Positions 55,905 to 64,000 of a stretch of 64,000 nucleotides of DNA are shown here, one piece after another. Under the pieces are notes generated by a model. It was not told the origin of the DNA and did not search any database. It saw nothing but the letters and a program-made list of their open reading frames with translations. The position numbers and the translations under genes were made by a program. Origin of the DNA: Ochotona curzoniae (Eukaryota > Chordata > Mammalia > Lagomorpha > Ochotonidae); assembly GCF_017591425.1 (NCBI RefSeq), contig NW_024465369.1:31333501-31397500 (forward strand). The letters are read 5' to 3'. Numbering within the stretch: the stretch's first letter is position 1; each line of letters starts with the position of its first letter.

Positions 55905-57345
55905 GTAAGTATGAAAGGAATCATTAAGTATTTGTAGACAAAAATTTGTGTACATATAATCCTGGTGGGTTTTTCAGAAGCTAATTTATCAAGTGCCAGG
56001 AACTAAGAAGGGTCAGAAATGTGCAACCCACGTGGGCATGCATCCTTCTTTACTATGTAAGCATTATCAAAAATAAAATAAATCTATTGTTTAAAAAAAA
56101 AAGGTTAAAAGAAATGCACAACCCGTGTGAGCTGACACCTGGGCCTGCCGTGGTTTTATATGGGATGCTGATTTCCCAGGTCATAGGTGATAACAGTAAC
56201 CAGTGTAGCAGTGGTTTAGCCTCAGCAGTTTTACTTGCAGGACATGCTGGACTACGGAGATGCATGGAGAATCATCTCCCAGTGAAGATTTTATGAGGTT
56301 TTAAGTAGCTAGGATATATTTTGAATTTCATAAGATGTGATGCCATTAATTTGCTAGTTTTGACAGGCGGCCAAATACTATTTCAAACTCCAGTCCCCGG
56401 CTCTGACCCATGAGTCTTCACACAGGTAACTGGAGATTTGGAGTTACTTGCTTGTTCTATGCCCTTCACTCTCTACCCTTGTAAATTTAAGAAGATGGCG
56501 TGTGCATGCTGATTTGCAACATTCAACAATATAGCCATGTGTCAAAATGCCACCTGATACCCCTGGCAGGTTTCTAATAAGAAGAAATAAATAATCAAAT
56601 ACTGTTATTAATTTTAGGAGGTAAGAACTTTCCTTTCCTTTGCTCCACACCGGAAGACCTTGTCCCCTACATACACAATGAGCATATATTTGAAAACAGC
56701 TGGTTGGTGTTTAAAACTGAGGATTGTCATGGCTGTTTAAACTCTATGCTGAAGTAAGGTTATTTGCCTTAGAAATACTAATTTGAGGAAGTATCTTTAA
56801 TAAACACTAATAGAAAAAGATCTGATATTAAAAAAAAATTACTGTGTTAGATCAGCCATGGAACTAAGTTCCATTGCTGTATTTCAAGATCAATAATTTA
56901 GGAATTTTAGTGACTTTTTTTGTGCCTAATTCAATCTAGGTTCAAGGTAGCTTTAAATCAGCTTGAGTTACAGTTGAAAAAAAATTTTTTATTATAAATT
57001 CAAAAAGCTTAAAAGTGATGTTTAATTGAAAATGTGCTAAAATGCAATGGTCATTTGATCTTCAGTTATACTTTATTGCTGTGATATTGTGCCTATTGGA
57101 AAATGATTTCAATTTTATTTTCTGGGATCCAGTTAGACAAAACTGGATTAGACATTTAAAGCTGACAAGGTTGGGAAGTGTCAGAATATCACAATGTTAC
57201 CCCCTTGAGCTGACTGAATTTAAAGAAACACGTTAATGAGTTAAGAGCTCTTTTCTGTCTCCACTTAGTGCCTGCTGTGCTAAACTGGAAAATACACGGG
57301 GTTAAATGCTGTTTCATCTTTAGTTGATCTCCTGTTTTGTTTTGT
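55905..57345. other. PHOSPHO2 intron, mostly unique
   Basis: No exon, RNA gene or repeat was recognised. Confidence 0.45.
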
Positions 57346-57349
57346 TTTG

Positions 57350-57615
57350 TTTTTATGTAGTGAGACGTAGAGAAAGAGAACTCCTTTCTCGGGGTTCACT
57401 CCCCAAATGCCCACAGTGGCCCTAGCCAAGAACTCAATCTGGTCTCCCGCCTGGGTGCCAGGAACTAAACTACTTGAGCTATCACCACTGCCTCCCAGGC
57501 AGAGGAGGAGAAAGTGAGAGATCCATCTTCCATCTTCTGGCTCACTCCACAAATGGCCACATAGGATGTTGTCATTGCAGGCCGTAGCTTTACTTGTTGT
57601 ACCATGATGATGGCC
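57350..57615 (-). mobile_element. Old C-type SINE
   Basis: TTCACTCCCCAAATGCCCAC with a partial repeat of the tail region near 57505. Confidence 0.6.
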
Positions 57616-57621
57616 CCTTTT

Positions 57622-57942
57622 CTGTTTTTTTAAGGTTTGTTTATTTGTTTAAATGGTATAGTTACAGAGCAAGAAGAGAAACACAGAGAGAAACGTCTTC
57701 CATCCGCTTGTTCATTCTTCGAGTGCCTTTATCAGCTGGGACAGGGCCAGGCTGAAGCCAAGAGCCTGAAGATTCATAGGTGGGTGGCAGAGGCCCAAAA
57801 ATGGGCTATCTTCCTCTGCTTTCCCAGGCACATTAGAGCAAGCTACCTCAGAAGTAGAGCAGCTGGGGACTGAACCAGCCCTCATATAGGATGTCACTTA
57901 GCCGACCATGGCTTAAAGTCCTGAGCTGCAGCACCTGCCCAG
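57622..57942 (-). mobile_element. Old C-type SINE
   Basis: TTTAAGGTTTGTTTATTTGT to CTGCAGCACCTGCCC. Confidence 0.7.
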
Positions 57943-58002
57943 TCACTTAATTGTAATATGGGCAACCAGAAACCTATTTCAAGTTAAACTCACTCTCTCT
58001 CT

Positions 58003-58067
58003 TTTTTTGAAGATTTATTTTATTTTTATTGAAAAGTCTTCCATCTGTTGAATCACTGTGCCAGGCC
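58003..58067 (-). mobile_element. Internally deleted C-type SINE
   Basis: Only tail (AAGATTTATTTTATTTTTAT) and head (ATCACTGTGCCAGGCC) remain. Confidence 0.8.
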
Positions 58068-58082
58068 TAAACTCTCTCCCTC

Positions 58083-58418
58083 TTTTTTTTTAAAGATTTA
58101 TTTATTTTTTTGGAAAGGCAAATATACAGAGAGGAGGAGAGACAGAGAGGAAGATCTTCCATCTGATGATTCACTCCCCAAGTAACCACAATGACCAGTA
58201 CTGTGCCAGTCCAAAGCCAGGAGCCAGGAGCTCTTTCTGGGTCTCCCAAGCGGATGCAGGGTCCCAAGGATTTGGGGCCGTCCTCGACTGCTTTCCCAGG
58301 CCACAAGCAAGGAGCTGGATGGGAAGTGGGGCTGCCAGGATTAGAACCGGCACCTACGTGGGATTTTGGCGCATTCAAAGCAAGGAATTTAGCTGTTAGG
58401 CCATCGTGCCAGGCCGCT
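58083..58418 (-). mobile_element. C-type SINE, full length
   Basis: AAAGATTTATTTATTTTTTT to CCATCGTGCCAGGCC. Shares a TAAACTCTCT flank with the copy at 58003. Confidence 0.92.
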
Positions 58419-58446
58419 AAACTCTCTGTTTAAGAAATTATTCTGA

Positions 58447-58525
58447 GGCTGTGCGGTAGCCTGGTGGGTAAAGTCCTTGCCTCCCATACACCAGGATCTC
58501 ATATGACAGCTCCACGTGGATATGA
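58447..58525 (+). mobile_element. C-type SINE head fragment
   Basis: AGGCTGTGCGGTAGCCTGG to ATATGACAGCTCCACG. Confidence 0.7.
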
Positions 58526-58909
58526 TCAACGTATACAGTAAGAATTATTAACTTGTATTTTTCTTAGAAATTTGTAAGAACTCATTAGTTTATTTTTACC
58601 TCTGGAGATACCTCAGTAGTTTCAATATGAAAATTCAAAGAATCATCCCCAGAGAAATACAGAGATACTTAGTGTTGTTTTTAGATGTTGTGTCTTCCAT
58701 TCAGTTAAAGCACTCAAATGTGAACTTTTTATCTTAGGAAAGGGTGCTTACATGGTGGTTTTAACATGCTTGATCACTTATTTATGATCCTTGGCTTAGC
58801 AGGTTAACAGTTAATTTATCAAATAAGTGCAATAACTAGATATAGAAATACATGTGCTTTCAGAATAATCTTTATTCTCTTTCAGGCAATCCAGTCTCCT
58901 CCTGGAACC

Positions 58910-59644
58910 ATGAAAATCTTGCTGGTTTTTGATTTTGACAATACAATCATAGATGACAATAGTGACACCTGGATTGTGCAGTGTGCCCCAGACAGAAAGC
59001 TCCCTGTTGAACTACGAGAGTCATACCAAAAAGGATTTTGGACGGAATTTATGGGCAGAGTCTTTAAATATTTGGGAGATGAAGGTGTAGGGGAAGAGGA
59101 AATGAAAAGAGCAGTTACTTCCATACCTTTCACTCCAGGGATGGTAGAACTTTTCTCCTTCATAAGAAAGAATAAGGATAAATTTGATTGTATCATTATT
59201 TCAGATTCAAATTCCATCTTCATAGATTGGGTTTTAGAAGCTGCCCGTTTTCACGATGTGTTTGATAGAGTGTTTACAAATCCAGCAGGTTTCGATAACA
59301 ATGGTTATCTCACTGTGAAAAATTACCATACTCATACTTGCAATAGGTGCCCAAGGAATCTTTGCAAAAATGTCGTATTAGAGGAATTTATAGATAAACA
59401 GTTGAAACAGGCAGTGAATTATACCCAAATTGTTTATATAGGTGATGGTGGAAATGATGTTTGTCCAGTATCCTTTTTAAAGAAGAAAGATGTTGCCATG
59501 CCACGGAAAGGATACACTTTACAGAAAACTCTTTCCAAAATGTCTGGAAATCTTGAACCTATGGAATCCTCTGTTTTGGTTTGGTCTTCAGGTGTTGAAA
59601 TCATTTCTCATTTGCAGTGTCTAATAAAGGAGTGTATCCACTAA
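58910..59644 (+). CDS. PHOSPHO2: PHOSPHO2, HAD-family phosphatase (pyridoxal phosphate phosphatase type)
   Basis: PHOSPHO2 is a cytosolic magnesium-dependent phosphatase of the HAD superfamily, related to PHOSPHO1, and active on pyridoxal 5'-phosphate (established). The CDS is a single exon with acceptor CTCTTTCAG before 58886. Motif I is DFDNT at residues 8-12 (D8 nucleophile, D10 acid/base). Motif II is the S of IIISDSNS (about 97-102), with a conserved Lys downstream. Motif IV is GDGGND at 178-183. A Cys-rich loop THTCNRCPRNLCKN (141-154) is typical of the family. The length of 244 residues compares with 241 in human; the extra residues are at the C-terminus (ending ECIH). The ATG at 58910 has a good context (ACCATGA). 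No broken motif, so probably functional. Confidence 0.97.
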   Translation: MKILLVFDFDNTIIDDNSDTWIVQCAPDRKLPVELRESYQKGFWTEFMGRVFKYLGDEGVGEEEMKRAVTSIPFTPGMVELFSFIRKNKDKFDCIIISDSNSIFIDWVLEAARFHDVFDRVFTNPAGFDNNGYLTVKNYHTHTCNRCPRNLCKNVVLEEFIDKQLKQAVNYTQIVYIGDGGNDVCPVSFLKKKDVAMPRKGYTLQKTLSKMSGNLEPMESSVLVWSSGVEIISHLQCLIKECIH

Positions 59645-60500
59645 GATTAGATTCAGCATCATAAAATCTAAAATCTCCAACAGCTAATGACTTAGGGAAG
59701 TATTTTTTTTCTCACTGAAAGTAATTCCAGAGGTAAGTATCTTGAGGCCTTTTTCTTGCTCTAACTGCCGTAGCATTTGGCTTCCAACTTAAAATCCAAG
59801 GTTTCTGTTCAAGCTACAGCCCTCACAAAGACATTCTTGCCAGCAAGAAGCACAGTGAGAAGGTCCCAGCTCCTTGTTTTAGGACATTTCCTGGAAGGGG
59901 AAACCAATGCTGCTGCTTAAATGCCATTGGCTAATACTTGGTCATAAGGCCCCAGCTACCTGCAAGGAAGCAAGGGATAGAGAGCTCTCATTCAACTGGT
60001 TACATGCCCAGGAAAAATTGGGAAGAATACAGACTAAGGTAGGTGCATGCCATTAGTGGTCTCTGCTAAAGGTGCTTGATAGATTATATTTTGTTCACTT
60101 ATGCCTGGAAAGAGTAGTCATACTATACTTTGTCAGATATTTATTTTCAAAAATGTGTCCAGTGGTTAAACATCTTAACTATTTTAAAATAAGCCTGATG
60201 TTTTATTCACATAAGAGAAAAAGGCTTCCAAATGTGTGTAGTGTCCTCCTAAAGATATAGGGATACAATATGTATTGTTCAAAGCTATCTATTTCTTTCT
60301 AACATGGATTACATATTAGAGTTCTTCAAATATTTTATAACATAATAGGCAGTAACTACAGTGCTGGTTTAATCAGCTGTCTTTGGCATTGCAATCTTGA
60401 GCGATGTTATAAATAAGTTGTAGAAATACTAACATTTTAGAAACCTTCATAGTAGAAATGTTGGCAAAATACAAGTTACCTGAAAAACAGTAGTCTGTTT
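59645..60500 (+). other. PHOSPHO2 3' UTR and flank
   Basis: Unique-looking AT-rich sequence follows the stop. No convincing canonical AATAAA was spotted before the next SINE at about 60504, so the 3' end is not placed. Confidence 0.4.
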
Positions 60501-60503
60501 TTT

Positions 60504-60605
60504 AAAATAAGATTTATTTATTTGAAAGACAAAGAAAATCTGCTATTTTATACCCCAAGATCCAGTCCTGACTCAGGAGCCCAGAACTCCATCCAGGTCT
60601 CCCAT
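60504..60605 (-). mobile_element. C-type SINE fragment
   Basis: AAGATTTATTTATTTGAAAG to CATCCAGGTCTCCCATG. Confidence 0.65.
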
Positions 60606-60878
60606 GAAAATTTTAACAAAGTGTTGAAAATCACATGAAAACCAAAGTGGAAACACAACTGAAAGTGACCTTGGCAGAAATAGCATTTTTAGTGGATAAA
60701 CAGAAAAACACAGATAGCTGAGGAAAAATTAGCCAGTGAGCACAAATTAGAATATCCAAAGAGTAACAAAATAATGGAAGTACAGAAGATGAAATAATAA
60801 CATCTAATTTGATAACTTGGTATTCCGGGAGAGAAAAACAGTAATGAAGGAAAAGCAGTAATTAAAGAGACAATGAGG

Positions 60879-61195
60879 GGCCAGCCCCATGTAGCAGATA
60901 CAGCTACAGCCTGCAATGCCAGCCTCTCATATGGGCATTGGTTCATGTCTTGGCTGCTCTGCTTTTCATCCAGCTCCCTGGTAATGGCCTGGAGCAGCAG
61001 AAGATAGGCCAAGCACACTGGGTCCCTGTCACCCATGTGGGCAACATGGATAAAGCTCCTGGTGCTTGGTTTTGCCCTGACCCAGTCCTGGCCACTGCGA
61101 CCATCCATCTGGGGAGTGAACTGAAGGATGGAAGATGACACACTCTCTTTATCCTTCTCTCTCTAACTTCAATTTCTAAATAAATCTTTTTGAAA
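60879..61195 (+). mobile_element. C-type SINE, older
   Basis: GGGGCCAGCCCCATGTAGC to CTAAATAAATCTTTTTG. Confidence 0.75.
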
Positions 61196-61199
61196 GATA

Positions 61200-61790
61200 T
61201 TACAAAAAGAAATTCTGGCAACTGTATATCCTTAACATTAGCCTATAAAATCCCTAGGAACCTGAAGAGGACAAATAAAGAAAAACCTCTTGAAATTATT
61301 TACTGTGAAACTTCTGCTAAACAAAGGTAGAAAGAAGTATAAAGCCCGTTGGCACTGTGGGTGTTCTCCGGGACTAGCAGAAAGCCCAGAAGTCTCAGTA
61401 CATCATGTTCCGTGGCAATGGCAAGAGCATGACAAACACTGTCAGCAAGTGAAGCTGGCCTCCCTTCAAGTGCCCTTCCAGATAGGAATACAGATAAAAT
61501 TCCCTCATTTTTTAAAAAAAGAACCAAGTTAGTAGCATATTTTTCTTAAATGCTTAAGCAGTTTCAATAGTGAACACATTCCAATCGAGGTTTCTTTACT
61601 GAAAGGCTAGCACTCATTCCACTGTTTAAGTAGACACAGCACTATTCAGGTTGTATATTTTTTCTTTGCTAGACATCAGTAGTTTGCGACTATCATCTAT
61701 TGCTGCATAATAAATTATCTTAAAATATAATAGCCTATTATAATATAAACAGGATAGCATCTATGGGTTAAAAATTCTGGAATTTTCTTT
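61200..61790. other. Unassigned intergenic sequence
   Basis: No gene or repeat recognised. Confidence 0.4.
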
Positions 61791-61797
61791 TTCTTTT

Positions 61798-62124
61798 TTT
61801 TTTTTAAGATTTATTTATTTTTATGGCAAAGCCAGATTTACAGAGAGGAGGAGAGACTGAGAGGAAGATCTTCCATCTGATGATTCACTCCCCAAGTGAC
61901 CACAACAGCCAGAGCTGAGCCGAAGCCAGGAGCCAGGAGCTTCTTCCATGCCTCTCACATGGGTGCAGGGTCCCAAGGCTTTGGGCCATCCTCAACTGCT
62001 TTCCCAGGCCACAAGCAGGAAGCTGAATGGGAAGCGGGACCACGGGGATTAGAACCAGCACCCATATGGGGTCCCAGCGCGTTCAAGGTGAGGACATTAA
62101 TTGCTAGGCCATGCCACCGGGCCC
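61798..62124 (-). mobile_element. C-type SINE, full length
   Basis: TTAAGATTTATTTATTTTTA to CATGCCACCGGGCCC. Confidence 0.92.
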
Positions 62125-62755
62125 AAATTCTGTCATTTTCAGCAGGGTGGTTCTGGCTCAAGATCCAAACCAGGTGAAGGTGTCAGTTGAGGTGCAGTTA
62201 TATGAAAGCTTGCCTGGAGTGGAAATGTCTGCTTTAGGATACCTCTCATACATCCTTTGAAGGAAACCTCAGATCTTCACTATCACCATGAAGGCTCAAT
62301 TCATAGCTGACTAATGGTGAGATATTTGTTTTCTAATTGCATTGGCTTCTCCATAAAGCTTGAGCTCGCTGAAAAGCATGGTAGCTGAGTGATCGAAGAG
62401 AAAAGGCTAGGAGAACACTAAAAATGCCTTCTGTGGCCTATCAGAAGTCAAATAGCAACATTTCTGACATACTCTTTGTTAAAATTGTACACTAAATCTT
62501 ACATTTTAAAAGGAAAATAATTCAAAAAATGTATAGATGGTCTTTAAAACCACCAGTGCCTCTAAACTTCATTCCTTTCATCTAAGTTGTATAATTTATG
62601 GGCATATAGTTTTAGTGATATTCCTTCTTAAGTTTTTAATTTTACAATGAATGCTTATTTACTCACTATGAGGATTCTGCCTTTAATATCTTATTCTTAT
62701 CAGTCTTCATCCAGTCTTTCTGCCATACCTGGGACACACAAAAGCCATGGCTAGC
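62125..62755. other. Unassigned intergenic sequence
   Basis: AT-rich. No exon of the expected next gene (KLHL23 in human order) or repeat family recognised. Confidence 0.4.
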
Positions 62756-62759
62756 GGAC

Positions 62760-64000
62760 CTGCTTAGCAAGACTAAATCACAGAACCCACCAGTGAGTGT
62801 CAGGGCAGCGTGTGGACCATGTTAGGTTAGGACATGAGAGAGCTGGGTCTGGGGCCAGATTCTGTGGGGAATCCTGGGCTCGTCCATGTGGGAAGGGCAA
62901 AGGGTAATGATGGGCTGAGCTAGGCATGACTGTGCAACTCACCAACATGCATAGATACAGGGATTGGGAACAGGGCAGGCTGGTTCAGGCTGCAGTACCG
63001 GCAGTTGCACCCAAGAACTGGATATGGGGTGGACCAGGCTGCAACATCTACCAGTACACACAAAGACTGAGATTTGGGGCACAAATGGTGCTGGGTAAGG
63101 GCCTGGCACCTGCTGACAGAAATGAAATCTGGGTCTGGGAGTGGGCCTGGTGGGAGAACTTGGGGAACTTCCCAGTGGGCCATAGCTGCCACTGTTGAGC
63201 ACATGAGTCAGGGCTGGGTGGTGATCAGGCTGGGCAGAGCTGCTTCACTTTTTGCCAGGTGTATAGGTTGACTCAGGGGGTGGACTGGGCAGGACCAGGC
63301 AAAACCATAGCACACTGGCATGCACAGGAGCCAGGATGGGGTATATGGGCCATGCTAGGGTATCACTGCTACCTGTATGTATAAATGCTAAAAACGGTCA
63401 GGCTCTGCAGGGTTAGGCTGTCGCATCCACCAGTGAAAGTTAGGACTATGGGCATGCCAGGCTGCAGCATCTAATGATGAAGGCCAAACTGAATAATAGG
63501 TTATGCTGGGCTGTGTCAGAGCAGCCACCAACACGCTCAAGATCTGTGTCTTGGAGTGAGTCTGGTTGGAGAGCTAAAGGGATGCTTTGGCTAGGTTGTG
63601 GTTCCCACTGGTGAGTGCAAGAGCCAAAATGGGGTGAGGGCTAATGGGAGCTGCTCCAACTAGGCTGAAGTTCTCACTGGTGTATGTAAGGGCTGAGTAT
63701 GTGGTGAGCAAGATTAGGCTGGGCCGCAGCATCCATTGTTTTGCATATGAGATGAGGCTGGGAACAGAACTGACCAGGTGACTACAACCACCAGTGTGTG
63801 GACTTAACCAGACCCAGCTAGCACAAACAGGAGTCAGATTGGGCTCACCTCCGGCAAGGTTTCTTTGGGGATCCCTACGTCCCAGCTCGATCACTGGACT
63901 CAGAACTCAAACCACAGGGAAAATCATGGGATGTGTGGCCTAACTATAGAGTGCATGTTTCAGAACTGGATCTCCACAATTCCTGAGAACTTTGCAGTGG
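62760..64000. repeat. Divergent GC-rich tandem array, opposite orientation, continues past window
   Basis: Units such as GGTTGTGGTTCCCACTGGTG, then AGTGCAAGAGCC, then TGGGCTGGGC are the reverse complement of the 1560-3250 units. The array runs off the right edge. Confidence 0.6.

Noticed and set aside
62125..64000. First exon of KLHL23, the next gene in human order
   Set aside because: No BTB or Kelch coding sequence is visible; the region is SINE, unassigned DNA and tandem repeat.

Overview
The window is mammalian nuclear DNA: split genes with GT-AG introns, LINE-1 and LINE-2 fragments, processed pseudogenes, and more than 60 copies of one tRNA-derived SINE. That SINE has a head of the form GGCCCGGCGYGRTGGCSYAG, an internal GGTTCTAATCC box, a body containing AGTCGAGGACGGCCCAAAGC and a tail ending in AATAAATAAATCT. 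It matches the lagomorph C-repeat family. The young subfamily looks closer to pika (Ochotona) than to rabbit, but that is inference from memory of the families.

Three protein-coding genes were identified by hand-building exons with matching splice phases. Their order and orientation match human 2q31.1 (PPIG - CFAP210/CCDC173 - PHOSPHO2). (1) PPIG, + strand: the last five coding exons (11971-20814) encode the whole C-terminal RS/KE-rich tail of about 574 residues. The cyclophilin domain lies upstream of the window. (2) CFAP210 (formerly CCDC173), - strand: all nine coding exons were recovered between 27221 and 54985. They join without a phase conflict into a 553-residue coiled-coil axonemal protein. 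It is convergent with PPIG. (3) PHOSPHO2, + strand: a single-exon 244-residue HAD phosphatase CDS (58910-59644) with a small upstream exon at 55874-55904. CFAP210 and PHOSPHO2 are divergent and share a CpG-rich promoter (about 54900-55420) carrying an RFX-type X-box, an ETS site and an NRF1-like site.

Layout: 1-11970 is the last part of a large PPIG intron (L1, divergent GC-rich tandem repeats, SINEs). 11971-20814 holds PPIG exons with an old L2 in an intron. 20815-25400 is PPIG 3' UTR and intergenic DNA with an extreme poly-G/poly-C block. 27100-55000 is CFAP210, its introns full of SINEs, an L1, an L2, RPS11 and RPL21 processed pseudogenes, and a probable solo LTR. 55000-60000 is PHOSPHO2. 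60000-64000 is intergenic, SINE-containing DNA ending in the same GC-rich tandem repeat seen near position 2000 but in opposite orientation.

I found no operon, CRISPR array, phage or other self-contained novel system. The most notable points are: a SINE whose target-site duplication copied a PPIG splice donor together with the end of its exon; a possible in-frame N-terminal extension of PHOSPHO2; the X-box in the shared promoter; and two places where successive SINE insertions share one target-site sequence.
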